Assembly (NCBI GenBank): GCA_019633425.1
Contig: WSUB01000168.1
Location: forward strand, 1-64,000
Length of the DNA: 64,000 nucleotides
DNA from: Tulasnella sp. 424
Taxonomy: Eukaryota; Basidiomycota; Agaricomycetes; Cantharellales; Tulasnellaceae
Direction of reading: 5' to 3'
Part shown: one piece after another, positions 36,389 to 48,823 of the stretch
How the letters are laid out: every line of letters starts with the position of its first letter
Position numbering within the stretch: the stretch's first letter is position 1
Translations under genes and position numbers: made by a program
Notes under the pieces: model-generated
The model's input: only the letters and a program-made list of their open reading frames with translations
The model's database searches: none
What the model was told of the DNA's origin: nothing

Positions 36389-39300
36389 AGTAGAGCGGGA
36401 GGTGGGTAGGAAGATAGGTTTGGATGGTAGAGTAAGAAGAGGCAAGAGAGTTGCAAAGATCAAGTATATACGAGGGAAGGGAGCGGCGAATGATGCAAGT
36501 ATGCAGACAGTTTAACAGAGATGAGGAGGAGGGGAGGGGAGGGGGAAGAGGATGGGGAGGGAGGGGAGGGGGAAAGCAGAGAGAGCGCAATTGAGAATCC
36601 GGTTCATTCTGAGAGGGATTCCTTTATTTACTCCCAGGCTCACCAAGGGACCACCGGCCACCCAACGCTCGACCACCCCATTCCCTCAATCCATCGAAAT
36701 GCACTCACAAGTGGTCTCTTAACCAGCATTTGACTTGTGGTTTTTGGAATGCCGTCTCAACGTCGTGGGGCAGCAGTCGAGGTTAGAATCCCAACGGCGC
36801 GGCTTGTTCAACCAATCCGCGCACTCAAAGTACGCGATCACCCGCAACGACGATCTTGAGAGAGAAGAGGTACGCGTTTCTCCTCCTCATTGTTTAAAAC
36901 GCCTTTATTCTTGGTACTTTTCCCATTACGCTTGCTCGCAATGTATCAACCCGAAGACTAGCGGATGTATGTTTCCCCACTGGAGAAGCTACTCAGCTAA
37001 ACTGCCACCATCTTCAGTCGTAAATCTTTTGAACATATGTATTTATCAGCATTTCATCAGACGCTTTTAAGCTGCCGAGGTCGCTCGGAAGAATCGGAAC
37101 GCCCCCCTGTTCAGCACGACCCGAGAGTCAACGCCGATCACGAGTGGTTCTCCATTTCGATCCACCTGGTTAACGTATGCCCATTAATTACAATCGTGTA
37201 ATTTACAAGATAAGACATGACCATGCTTTCCAACGATTCCTCTTCATGCTACGTTCCATGTGCTGAGTCTGCAACTGCCCGGCTACCGCAGCCGGCATCC
37301 AAAGCGGGTCTTCTCTTCTTGCTGGCACAGATGGACCCTTTGCTTCCAGGTTAGTCCAAGCTCCACCAGAGGCCACGCTCCTCAACCCTTGGCTGCCCCT
37401 TCCTCACTACCGAAGGCAACGCACTCATTGACGTTGACGTTGTCCGAACGTTTGTGCTTGCCAGCCGAGCGAAGCCGCTGTGTTCTGTAGTTGAGTTTCC
37501 AAATTTAGCGAATATTGATGGCGCACTGCGATGGTAGGATATCCTAGTCATGGAAGGTTCAACACCCGCGAATGACGAATGAGGTTGGCTAGGTATTAAT
37601 CAAATTATCTAATTAGAAGTCGTTTATTAATATCTGCTGCGAGTACCTTAATCAGAGAGATGAAGTCGACTGCCGAGTGAAAATCCCCCCATGCCACGCT
37701 TCCCAGACCTGTCTTGACCTTAGACCCCCTCGTTTCTCTCGTATCCACGGCGAAGTGGGTGAAAGCGTTTGAGCTTTCCCGCAAAAGAAAAGTCTTGACC
37801 TTTTCCCTGTAACCCGTGTTTCAGATTGCCTACCCCTTTTGGCCAGCTAGGTCATTTCCCAGCGATAGCGGGGATTGCCGAACCAAGGACCGAGACCAAC
37901 GACACGTGTGATGAGACTCAGGTTGGTGGCAATCCCATGTGCAGCACCCACTCAAATGGGGCTAGTACCACAGCATTCGATTAAACGTTTTCATCTTACA
38001 GATGTGTTTTCTGGGTAAGCGCCCCCGGTCGGGCAGAACGATTTTGCTAACAAAGGGACGAGCGGGAGAGCACCCGGAGGATGATCGAATGGCATACATT
38101 CTCACTAGGTCATGTTCTCGGCTGGCCTTGACTGGAGAGCGCGTTCTTCGTTCTGACTCTTTGGTGTTTCTCGACGCTCACTGTGGCAACAGTAGGGACA
38201 CGGCTTTTCTTCTACGCTGAACGAGGCAAGTCCTAGGATTTGATAGTCTATCTACAACCTAGATTTACAGTCGGGATGGAGCTCTTCTCCGAATTTGCAC
38301 TCCACAGCATGGTAGGAGAAATCAAGACACCGTTACATCCAAGCTTGGTCGGCGCGAACCCGACTTCCTCGTTAGATATGTCCGTCCGACTGGTCGATTG
38401 GGGGTGCGCCATGAAGATGCATTGGGTTGACGAGAGGGAGGTATTAACAGAACTGCTTCGGTTGGTCAAACGTTCTTAATTGTAACTGGGGCTTCCGGGA
38501 GCGGAGATTCGTGCCGCAGAGGACAGGGGAGCTATCGTACGTGGTGGCGCGTCTACATATTCAGGTCATGTAGCTCAATACTCTGAATATGATGAATCAT
38601 GAAGCTATAAGCTTCAAATAGCTGGCTTGACTTCTTCAGGTAGCTTGGGATACATACTGGAACCAATCTCAACTCGGCCTCTGGTCTCTAGTTCTGGTCT
38701 CATAGCGGTGACGGTGGGCAGCTTGTACGTGACCCATCTACACAATCTTTGGCGCAAACTGATTAGAAACCACTTTAATTACCAAATCCTTCACGGTCAT
38801 TGTCTCGTTGAGTCGATTTCGAAATTAAAGGAGGATACCTTCGTAGGGTGCCTCAAAGCATACTTCATAGCCAACAGTTCGACGGAGGCGAGCGGTGCTG
38901 GTCGTATCAATCGTGCACACGTGTTTTTTCTCATGAACGTTGGCTATGAGGAGGTGGGGTATGGTGGTTTATTTCAATTCGGAAGGGCCATGAAACGAAC
39001 AGCCTGCCCGGCTAAAAGAAATTCCTCTTCAAAGCACTAGAGACCGGGAACTGGGAATTGAAAACGAAATACTGCCTTTATTAGGTGATTACTGCCTCGG
39101 AACGACTTTTTGAGGCACCTTTCCGCTGGGGATTCGAAATGTAAGCTCCTGGTCCAGTACGACAGCAGGACACAAATGTTCGGATGTGCTTACGATTACA
39201 CAAGCGGTTATGCAAATGGCAGAAATATTCGATAAAGGCTGCTTAAATCTAACTCAGTTGAGGTGGGTAAAAGCTTCGCTTTGAAAAGGTCTGAGAACTC

Positions 39301-39690
39301 ACGCCGCGAGATGAACTAAGCTAAACAAAGCGGTGCACAGAACATCGAAAGTTTCTATCTCATGGAGGCCCTCCCTTGCACAAACCACGACCTTACCTCC
39401 GCTTGAGACATGAGGCACTCCTGCCGCTCTCAGAAAAAACCCCTTCCAGGTCTTTGGTATCGATGAGCTGCATGCCTAATGAGGCTCGAACGGGCATTCA
39501 GAACGATTCCGGAGTATTCCCTCACCTAATTCACTGCTTTGAACACGAGAATTCAATGCTCGAGAAAGGTTTGAGGTGGCATGAGGGATGTCTGGGATTC
39601 ACGCATGTTTTTTGCGGACAACTGCGGAGGTGAGGCTTGTGGACACCCCGCGTTCGTGCCTAGAGTTTAACAGCTGACGTTGGAGCGGAC
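36389..39690. other. Intergenic between STE12 and the B-C-D kinase-TPR cluster
   Basis: 36389-36700 is the STE12 promoter side, with a G/A-rich tract at 36520-36590. 37000-38500 has no recognisable gene. From about 38650 the DNA becomes similar to the upstream flank of gene C (from about 47700), and near 39250-39550 to those of C and D. These are duplicated promoter-side sequences, not genes. Confidence 0.5.
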
Positions 39691-39719
39691 GTTGGTCCTC
39701 AGAGCTCATTCGACCCTCA
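39691..39719 (+). promoter_or_regulatory. Shared promoter block, gene B copy
   Basis: GTTGGTCCTCAGAGCTCATT, then CGACCCTCA, ending 101 bp upstream of the gene B ATG. It is nearly identical in genes C and D and recognisable in A. Confidence 0.6.
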
Positions 39720-39819
39720 AAAGCATTCTGCCTGTCATCCTCAGCCATTCCACTCTGTTCCCTTACCACTCAAAACCCCCGATCCCTCCGCATCTTCACC
39801 TCAGCCAAACTCACATTGA

Positions 39820-42800
39820 ATGGCGGACTCGGACTCGACGGCGGCCAAGCCCGTGGAAGACGTCGACCAAAAGCTAAAAAAGGCTGTAAGGATATTTTAC
39901 GACTTGAGAGACCGAATACTGATCTGGTATCTTCAAGCGAGATATCCTTAGCAGAATCCCCGGTCGAATCGATCCCGCCAGAATCAAAATGAAAGAAACC
40001 CAACCGGGCAAAAGAGGCGGTCAAGGCGTCGTTGTCATTGGAACACTCAGTCCCACCGAAGCATCGAAGGACAGGTTACTCGAACTGAAAGTAGCTGTGA
40101 AGAAGCTGGAATGGAAACGGGATGATGCGGGCGAGTCCGCAAAGTTTTTCAAGGTATCATCGGCCGCAACGACTTTGTTGATCGTTCTCACTGCTCTTTC
40201 GTAGTCTTTCGTCAGCGAGCTCAGTTTAATGGAGTCAGTCTCTCACCCTAACATTATTACGCTCCTCGGCTTTGTCGAAGATATGCAGAAAGGAGACGTT
40301 TGGATGATTTTGCCTTGGGAAGGGAACGGCAACGTTCGAGAATTTTTGCAGTCGGGCGAATGGGATATTCCGGAACGTATATCTCTCGTAAGTGCGATCT
40401 ATAATGCTAGAAAGTAGTTTAGTCACTGAGCTTCTGGTATCTGTAGATTCAAGATACAGCAACGGGACTGGAGTACTTGCATAGTCGACAACCTCCTATT
40501 TGTCATGGCGACCTCAAATCTGTGAGTCCCCCAAGTCCCTTTGTGAGAGATGTCAACCTAATCCAGTCGTCATTCAGTTCAACATCCTCGTCAATTCCTC
40601 CTGCCGGGCGGTTATCACGGACTTTGGGTCAGCTCGCATTCGACAAAGCCTTGGATCAGAGGAAAGCGACCATGCGCCGGCCAAGGATCTGGAATGTGAT
40701 GATGAAGCCACAGGGTCGACATCCCCAAAGGTCCAATTCAATCCATCCACCATGGAGCTCACCTTAACCGGACCAAAATTTTCTCTGCGATGGACAGCTC
40801 CCGAGGTGTTGGGTGGCGGGATCCAGGAGTTACCCAGCGACATGTGGGCTCTGGGGTGGGTTGGTTGGGAAGTGAGTACAACGCGGCTCGGTTGGTATTC
40901 ACCCTCCCTTAGCTCCTAACTGCGGCTACATGTCAGGTTGTAACTGGTAAAATTCCCTTTGAAGAAATCAACCGCGAGTCGGTCATTATAGTCCATGCAA
41001 TCAAAGGGAAATTCCCCGTGATTCGGGAAGATCCCAACCTGTCCCTTGTTCTCAAGCTCTGCAGTCTGATGACAGATTGTTGGCTCTCAGATCCAGCTAA
41101 GAGGATCCAGGCTTCAACCTTTCAGCGAAGGGTTGACAAGATGGTGAGCGCTTTGGTTCAGAGTTAGGACATCGATTCTGAAATGAATCTCTTCAAGCCT
41201 TCCAAGACTCCTTCGAGTTATTCCGCCGGCAGTCAGAAAGTTCGGTCTGCTCACCTGCTCCTTGAGCTCGGCAGAACATACAACCTTCAGGGTGATCGAG
41301 CGATGGCCGAGTCCCACTTCCAGTCAGCGCTTGATGTTGCGAGTCGAACGAAAGATAGTTTGGCAATGGCGAACGCCTTGGATTGCCTTGGGCATGTCCA
41401 CCGCGCTCAGTCGAAGAACCTGGAAGCGGAGAAGGCTTTCACGGAAGCGCAAGAAATACACTCTCGCATCGGCAATCAGTTGGGCGCCGCAAACGCGTTG
41501 CTCGGCGTGGGGAATGTTTACTGCGCTCAGTTGAGGTATCAGGAAGCGGAGAAGGCCCTCACGGAAGCATACAAGACCTACTCTCGCTTCGGTGAGGACA
41601 TGAGTGCCGCGAACGCGTTGCAAGGCCTGGGAAATATTTATCGCGCTCAGTCGAGAAATCGGGAGGCGGAGAAGGCTTTCGCGGAAGCGCACGACATCCA
41701 CTCGCACGTCGGCAATGACATGGGTGCCGCAAATGCGTTGGACGGCCTGGGGAATATGTATCGCAACCAGTCGAGGTATCGGGAGGCGGAGAAGGCTTTC
41801 ACAGAAGCGCACGACATCCACTCTCGCATCGGCAATCACGTCGGTGCCGCAAACGCGTTGGACGGCCTGGGGGAAATATATCGCGCTCAGTCGAGAAATC
41901 GGGAGGCGGAGAAGGCTTTCACAGAAGCGCACGACATCCACTCTCGCACCGGCAATCACATGGGTGCCGCAAACGCGTTGCAAGGCCTTGGGGATATTTA
42001 TTCCGCTCAGTCGAAGAATCAGGAGGCGGAGAAGGCTTTTACGGAAGCGCGCGACATCCATTCTCGTATCAGGAATGTCGTAGGTACTGCAAACGCGTTG
42101 CAGGGTCTTGGGGATATTTATTCCGCTCAGTCGAGGAATCAGGAGGCGGAGAAGGCTTTCACGGAAGCGCACGACATCCACTCTCGCATCGGGAATGACG
42201 TAGGTACCGCAAACGCGTTGCAGGGCCTGGGAGGAGTCTATCGCGCTCAGTCAAAGAATCAGGAGGCGGAAAAGGCTTTCACGGAAGCGCACGACATCCA
42301 CTCTCGCATCGGGAATGACATGGGTACCGCAAACACGTTGGGCGGCCTGGGAAGAGTCTATCGCGCTCAGTCAAGGACTCAGGAGGCGGAGAAGGCTTTC
42401 ACGGCAGCCCACGACATCCACTCTCGCGTCGGCACTGATGATATGGGTACCGCAAACGCGTTGGACGGCCTGGGAGAAATATATCGCGCTGAGTCGAGGT
42501 ATCGGGAGGCGGAGAAGGCTTTCACGAAAGCGCACGAAACTCACTCCAGTATTGGGAATGACATCGGTACCGCAAACGCGTTGCAGGGCCTGGGAAGAGT
42601 CTATCGCGCTCAGTCAAGGAATCAGGAGGCAGAGAAGGCTTTCAAGGAAGCGCACGAAATCCACTCTCGCATCAGGAATGACATGAGTGCCGCAAACGCG
42701 TTGGACTGCTTGGGAGAAATCTATCGCGCTCAGTCGAGGAACCAGGAGGCGGAGAAGGCTTTTACGGAAGCGCACGAGATTCACTCCCGTATCGGCAACG

Positions 42801-43744
42801 ATAACGGTACTGCAAACGCGTTAGTCGGATTAGGCAATACCTATCGCGCCCAGTCGAGGACTAGCGAGGCTGAAAAGGCTTTCAAAGACGCCCACAACAT
42901 CTACTCTCGAATCGGAGACATCCAGGGCACCGGGAACACGTACCGCAGCATCGCGATGCTTTATAGTGACCAGGGCAGATACGACGATGCGGAGGCGTCC
43001 TACCGCCTAGCAATCGCTTCTTATGATGATGCTGAGGACAGTCGCAGCAAAGCCCGAACACTCCTAGCCCTTGGGCGAGATCGTCATACCCAGCACAGAT
43101 ACTCTGAGGCGGAGGAAGCTGTGACCGAAGCCCTCGCCATTTCGATCAGCGTTGGCAACGAGGAAGGTCAAGCGGCCGCTTGGTCGCTTTTGTCGCGAAT
43201 CTTCACATCTCAATCAAAGGACGACGAAGAAAAGGATGCGCTCATTCAAGCTGAAGTTATATATACCCGAATTGGCCGTGATGCATCTCGCGCAGAGACA
43301 TTGGACCGGCTCGGCAATATCCACTTCGCTCAGCGCACGTACAACGAAGCGGAGGAGTGTTACCGCCTTGCTCAAGCCATATTCTCAAGCTTGGACGACG
43401 TTAACGGTGAAGCCACCGTGTTGCTCAGTCTTGGGAGGCTCTACGTCCTTCAGGATCGACACGACGAGGCAGAGAAGTGCTTCACCGATGCGCGTGTAGC
43501 ATCTGCCAGGATTCGAGACGTGGAGGGTGAGGCCGAAGCGTTGGATGGATTGATGGCAGTACACGTTCTGCAAGAAAAACTTGGCGATGCGAAAGCAGCT
43601 TGTGTGAAAGCTCGCGAACTGTACGCACAAATGGGTCGGCCGATGAGTGAGATTTGTAAAAAGACTTGGGAACTCGTCGCGGTTAATCCGATCGGATCGA
43701 TGTTAGCCGGGCTTTTCCTATCACAGAGGTCCACCGCTTTGTGA
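39820..43744 (+). CDS. Kinase-TPR fusion protein B (TKL-like kinase + 20 TPR units)
   Basis: Seven exons, 39820-39885, 39938-40153, 40205-40387, 40447-40521, 40578-40871, 40937-41143 and 41198-43744, give 1195 residues. All introns are phase 0. Kinase landmarks: KRGGQGVVVIG, Lys77 in VAVKKLEW, SHPNIITLLGF, HGDLKSFN (175-182), DFG (195-197), APE (254-256). The DFG-APE segment is about 57 residues, much longer than usual, with the insert TSPKVQFNPSTMELTLTGP. Twenty TPR units follow; units 2-14 are near-copies and unit 10 has one extra residue (GTDD). This is the longest member in the window. Ends NPIGSMLAGLFLSQRSTAL. Likely an active soluble kinase with a superhelical binding surface; the partner is unknown. 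Confidence 0.86.
41360..42922 (+). repeat. 120-bp coding tandem repeats of gene B
   Basis: Thirteen consecutive units, twelve of 120 bp and one of 123 bp. Several neighbours differ by only a few bases, for example those starting at 42080 and 42200. The core CAGGAGGCGGAGAAGGCTTT recurs in most units. Confidence 0.93.
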
Positions 43745-46700
43745 TGAAGTAGGTATTTACGGGTCCGTAGGCTGAAGCAAATGGCTAATGACTCTCGTTT
43801 TCTAGGCGACCGCCGGATTCTTCATTCGTTCTGTCAACATATTCCCGGCTTCTTCTCGTGAACATCTCCTTCGATTACGTCCCACGTCGCTCGCTGCATT
43901 GCGAACATTTCCCCTCATGTGTTGCCGTTTATGTTCTGTAGATCCGTCGTTTTCGCAGCACGTGTACCCTCGTCTTTTCTTCGCCAAATAACACTTCTAC
44001 TTTTCGACCTTCGTCCAAGGGTCCTCGCCGGGCGACGTCCAACACTCTCAAGTAAGGGCGCGAGCCAGCTGGAAGATGTCCCCCGCACTTAACGTAGTCC
44101 CTCACGTGGTGAAAGCTGCTTATTAACTAAGATCCGGACAACCTTTGGGGGAAGATATTTCCGAGGCGCCATGCCATCCCTTCCAGCGTGCCTGATGCCC
44201 TTCGTAGCTGCAGGGTCCTAGGAATCCATGCGTCATATAAAGTATCAAGATATAGTGCCTACTAATTATCATTTGATTCAACTCTGATACTGTCATACCG
44301 GCTCCGCGCGTGCTACTCATCGTCGAAAGAGTTACTCTGTTCATATATATGTAGATGGGGTTATATCCCTCGACCTGCTCGCCACCTTTCCATCCACATT
44401 TGACATCTCGACTACCCTCCATAACGATTTATTTCTATGTCCAATCGAAGCTAACCAGGGCAGAGGTCAAAAATCGGAACCACCAAGATTCCCTTCCCAG
44501 AATGTTCTCTCAGACGTCATTATATACGCGAATCAAGTGCCGACCCAAATGTTTCAGTGCACACGCTAGACTGTTCTCGATCCGTTGAGAATTGGCATCT
44601 TCGCACTCTAACTCAGATGCCAATGTGTGGCCGCCTCGCAGCCCAGCTAGCCGACATGGCAGCGTGCTGGCCCGGTTGCTGGTGACAGGACTCGGATCTT
44701 TGCCGCGGTCGGCTTGTGTCCCTGGCGGAGTTCGACGATCGAGTGCCTTTCCCTGTGCCCGTGGATGGGGACGGAGACTCAAAGTGATTGGTCGAATCCC
44801 GACGAAGGATGTTGACGGTCAAGAGAACCTTTTACCCACTCCGAACGTGACTCGTCAATCCGTGTATAGTCCTTTGAACTCGGATGTGAAATGACGTAAT
44901 TGCATTTGCCATATAGATGAACATATCCAACGCGTCTTGTCCACCATTTCCAAGGCAGAGAACAATATTGGTATGTGCTGGTGTTATGAGGCGATGTTTC
45001 GTTGGTGGCGTCACAGACATTTGTTTGCTCTTCTTCGTGCACCCTGAATCTCAATAGTAATGTCAACTGCTTCCAAAGGACCCCCGGTTCCTTCTTCCCC
45101 ATGTGAAGCCTCTTACTGACCACGCTCGCCTCATTCACCGCTTTGCACAACTGTAGTCTCTAATGCTACCCGGCCGACCAAACACGCTCTGTCTCAGTTT
45201 CGAGAGACCAGAAAATCAATCCCGCCCGGTTTTCCTCGCTCATGCACCGCCACGCAGCAGCAACTTCAACTTACTTAAACTACAGCCATATGCACTCGCA
45301 GAGCTCACGCATAAAATCGTGCAAACGGAGATGACCGTGGTTGAATTACTAATTCTGCATCTCGCTCGTCCGCGCCTCTTCTGGGAGGGAGCTGCCATTG
45401 GGCCAGCACTGCATCACCCTTGATGACAATGACAGACAGGTAGGTGAGTCTATGCCATCCGGTTTCCCTGCCCCGAATGACTTCTAACCGTCCACCCCAC
45501 GTGTTTCAGTTCTCCTGCACCACAGAAGACGGCAGTCCGGTCGCTTTTGTGGGAATGACGCGGAATCCAGGGCTCTTGGCTAGTTGGGTCTGTATACACT
45601 TCCACCATCTCGCGAGCTGAAACGTTATTAAAGCTTCCGCGGCCGTTTCTCTCGCTTCTCTCGGGTGGTAAGGGGTATTGATGATTCTTTCTCGTTCGTG
45701 GCTGGACTTTTCGTCAACGTCGCGATGCCTTTCAGCGACAATACACGTACACCGGAATATATCTACCATGGTCACCAAAGATTGTTTAGCATCAGGTACT
45801 ACACCTTGTCTCAAACATGGCTTCTTGGAGACTACACTATGACTTCCTCACCCTCCCCTGACAGTAACTCCTCCCGGCGTCGATCTCCTCGACCACTACC
45901 TCCTCCTGAAATTGGGACATCCTTTGTAGGTTGGCCCCTTGGTTAAAATGACGTTGAAGGAGCAAAGCGAAGAACGGCTCCACAAGCGGCCCTCGCGGTC
46001 TTGGCACAGATACACTGGACATCGGCCTCCCAAACAGCCCTGCCCCGTCTTCGCCTTTCCATCACGACTCACTCGCCAGAGTCGCTACGCCACGAAGGCG
46101 AGGTTCTCTCACCAACTTCAGAGTGTCATCGACTTCTTAGGCTTGATAAGCGATAGCGTCCACATCCTTTGAACGCACCCGAGACAACTCGCCAATTTGG
46201 TTCGACGTGGCCCATTCGTCTGATACCTCACCCATCGGGACACGGGCTCTCGTTCACTCTGCCGCAAACATTCTCCATCGACAAACGCCAAGCCGAAACT
46301 TGACAACAGACATCGCCAAGCCATTCCGAGTTCTCCGTTCGTTGAAAGCCATACACGGTCTACCTTTGCAGACGGCTCATATTCAGCCGTGTACTGATGC
46401 GTCCCGACCTTTCGAGAGTCACGAGAAACGCTCATGTGGTGGGCTCCTGGTCTCTCGACTTGGTCACTAAAACTCGCGCGATTTTGGTTTTCAGGTTCTC
46501 ATCGTCTCTGCCCGTCGTTCCAAATGAGACATCGTTTGGTGCCAGAAACTGCATCAATGTGCAGATGTCATCTCACAAAACCACGGGCAACGCTGGACCC
46601 GACCTTCGTCATGGAGATCCTCAACGACTCGAAGGAAGGAGACTCCTTCGCTCCAAGGGCGATATTTTACCATTCGGAAAGGAAGAGCATTGGTTGGAGC

Positions 46701-48693
46701 AAAGAGAGAGAAGAACGAGGCCGCAGAGCCCTGGAGCATACCCTTGTACGTTAGGATTAGCAGAATGCCTTTGTCATGCCCATGATGGTTACACCCGGAG
46801 GATCCTCATTTACTCAATCAGCCAACCCAGCCTGTCGAGCTTTGCACTGGTGAATACCATTGATCCTCACTCGCATTCCTTGGAACGAGGACGATTTGTT
46901 TCCGTCCGACCTCCTTTACCGGCATTCGAGCGATAGCAGCCTGTCGCTGGGAACTTTTGGATTTACTCATCGGTGAGTGGGTGCTACTTGACCGATCGCA
47001 ACGACTTCTGATGCTCGGAAAACCTAGTGAAGCCGGTGTCGATGGGACACCTATTTTCGGCAACGACCGAACTCCGCTTTCTGCTCTGTAACATGTGAAC
47101 GGTAAGGTGCCCTACGTCTTAGGTCGGGTTTTACGTCTTTTTTTTTCAATGTGAAGAACTTACTGACTGTCAACGTTCGTGCTTTTTTGGCCTGCGGCAT
47201 GAAGGCTCTTCGGCGATGACAGGAGGGGGAGAGATTAAGAACCCCGTTTTTGCTTTGTCAAGTCTGTTACCGCTGCAGCTAAGGTTGAAGACTGTGCTTT
47301 GCAACGCCTGCATAGGCCTGGCGTTGTACCTCAAGATTCGTTTCGATATTCGGGTCGTGCAGCCGAATGAGCCATGTATGTGATATAACAATATCGCGAA
47401 AGCGGTAACCGTCCTCACGCTCTGTAGCTTCGGTAGTCAATTTATTTTTGTCTCACATGATCTCTTAGCCTAGTGTACCAACAGCCCGGCACCAGGTTGT
47501 TAGGACCGTGTGGCCTGCGATAGTATACACTAATCATCGACCCTCTCGGACATGGCTTGCTGTACAGCAATTAGCCCCAACTCACCTGTTGTTACAGCTG
47601 GCTGGTGCATTTAGAAAGCAAAAGAGGATGGCCGGGAATAGGTAGAGAAATTTACGGGGCCAACATTGCCCTCCGCTCTGTCGGCGAGCTGAAGCACCGT
47701 CGAAATTTTGAACCGCTTGCTTTGGTTAGCAGGCATTTGGGGGAGCGTGCCCAAGTCATGCTTTGAATGGTGATTTTAGGGAGGAATGTGACTCCCATCA
47801 ACGCGACCTCCGGAGTAGCATGCCTAATCGAGAGATCTGATCCCCCAGCTCTCGGTAATCATAATTTCGTCGAGTGCATTTCGAATGGGGTAATTGCAAG
47901 ACTTCCCGGAGTGGCTCGAAAGCATATCTCAAAGCGAACAAGTCGACGAACAAGGGTGACAATGTCGAACTTCTTTATTTCACTTGTTCACATGTGATTG
48001 CTCCGCAAGTTATGAGAAACCCACTCCACCAACAGCCCTGCCCGCTTCACAGAAGGAATTGTACAAGGGATCCTGGACCGTAAAGAGATAACGACCTTGC
48101 CCTGTGATGCGATCATGGCCTCATGCTCGGAGTTACCCTTTGGGGTTTAAAGCACCTCAACTGGTTTTGGAAAAGGTAACATGAATGTTTTACGAGTTGA
48201 CGATTGCATCGGCCGTTAAGTGAGTGGCAGCAACATTCGATGAGAGCTACTAATAATGCAACTCAGGTAAAAGCATTGCTTTGAGAAGTCTCGGGTGGGG
48301 GCGAGCAAAGCCGAACAAAGTGGTACTCCAAACCGAACATCGAACTTTCTATCTAGCATGAATCACGACATTAGCTCCGCTCTCGACAGGAATCACTGGC
48401 CCACTAATCTCAGAAAAGATGGCACCGAGATTTTGGTGCTGACAAGCTGGGCTTGTAATGAGGGGCTGTTCAAAACGATTCCTGAGTAGGTCCCGTGTCG
48501 AACCATTGCTTCTGGTGTGCGTTTGGTGATCGAGGAGCTTTTGTATTGACCGAACACGAGAATTCCATGTTCGAGAATGCTGGAAGGGTGCATGAGGAAT
48601 ATTTTGGATTCACGCATGTGACAACTGCGGATGTGAGGCTTGTGGACACCCTGCGTTCGTGTCTTTAGTTTAAAAGCTAACGATAGAGCTGAA
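43745..48693. other. B-C spacer: shared 3' module with gene relics
   Basis: 43745-44900 is the 3' module shared with gene D (62695-63790), partly with C, and inverted beside A. 45150-45610 matches 53060-53550 and holds relics of an unrecognised spliced gene: GGTAGGTGAG donor near 45440, then an exon starting FSCTTEDGSPVAF at about 45511. 45660-45950 matches 53590-54270 and 58480-58570, with a LDLLDHYLLL-type C-terminal exon. 46100-46550 matches 54800-55250. The rest (47100-48690) is promoter-side DNA of gene C. No intact gene was recognised. Confidence 0.5.
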
Positions 48694-48722
48694 GTTGGTC
48701 CTCAGAGCTCACTCGACCCTCA
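48694..48722 (+). promoter_or_regulatory. Shared promoter block, gene C copy
   Basis: GTTGGTCCTCAGAGCTCACT, then CGACCCTCA, ending 102 bp upstream of the gene C ATG, the same distance as in genes B and D. Confidence 0.6.
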
Positions 48723-48823
48723 CAAACATTCTGCCTGTCATCCTCAACCATTCTACTTTGCTCCCTTACAACCCAAATTTTCTGATCCTCCCACGTCTTC
48801 GCCTCAGCCGAACTTCATATTGA

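Noticed and set aside
41360..42922. Regular near-identical repeats that could suggest a CRISPR-like or satellite array
   Set aside because: The 120-bp units are fully coding, in frame, contiguous without unique spacers, and encode 40-residue TPRs. The genome is eukaryotic.
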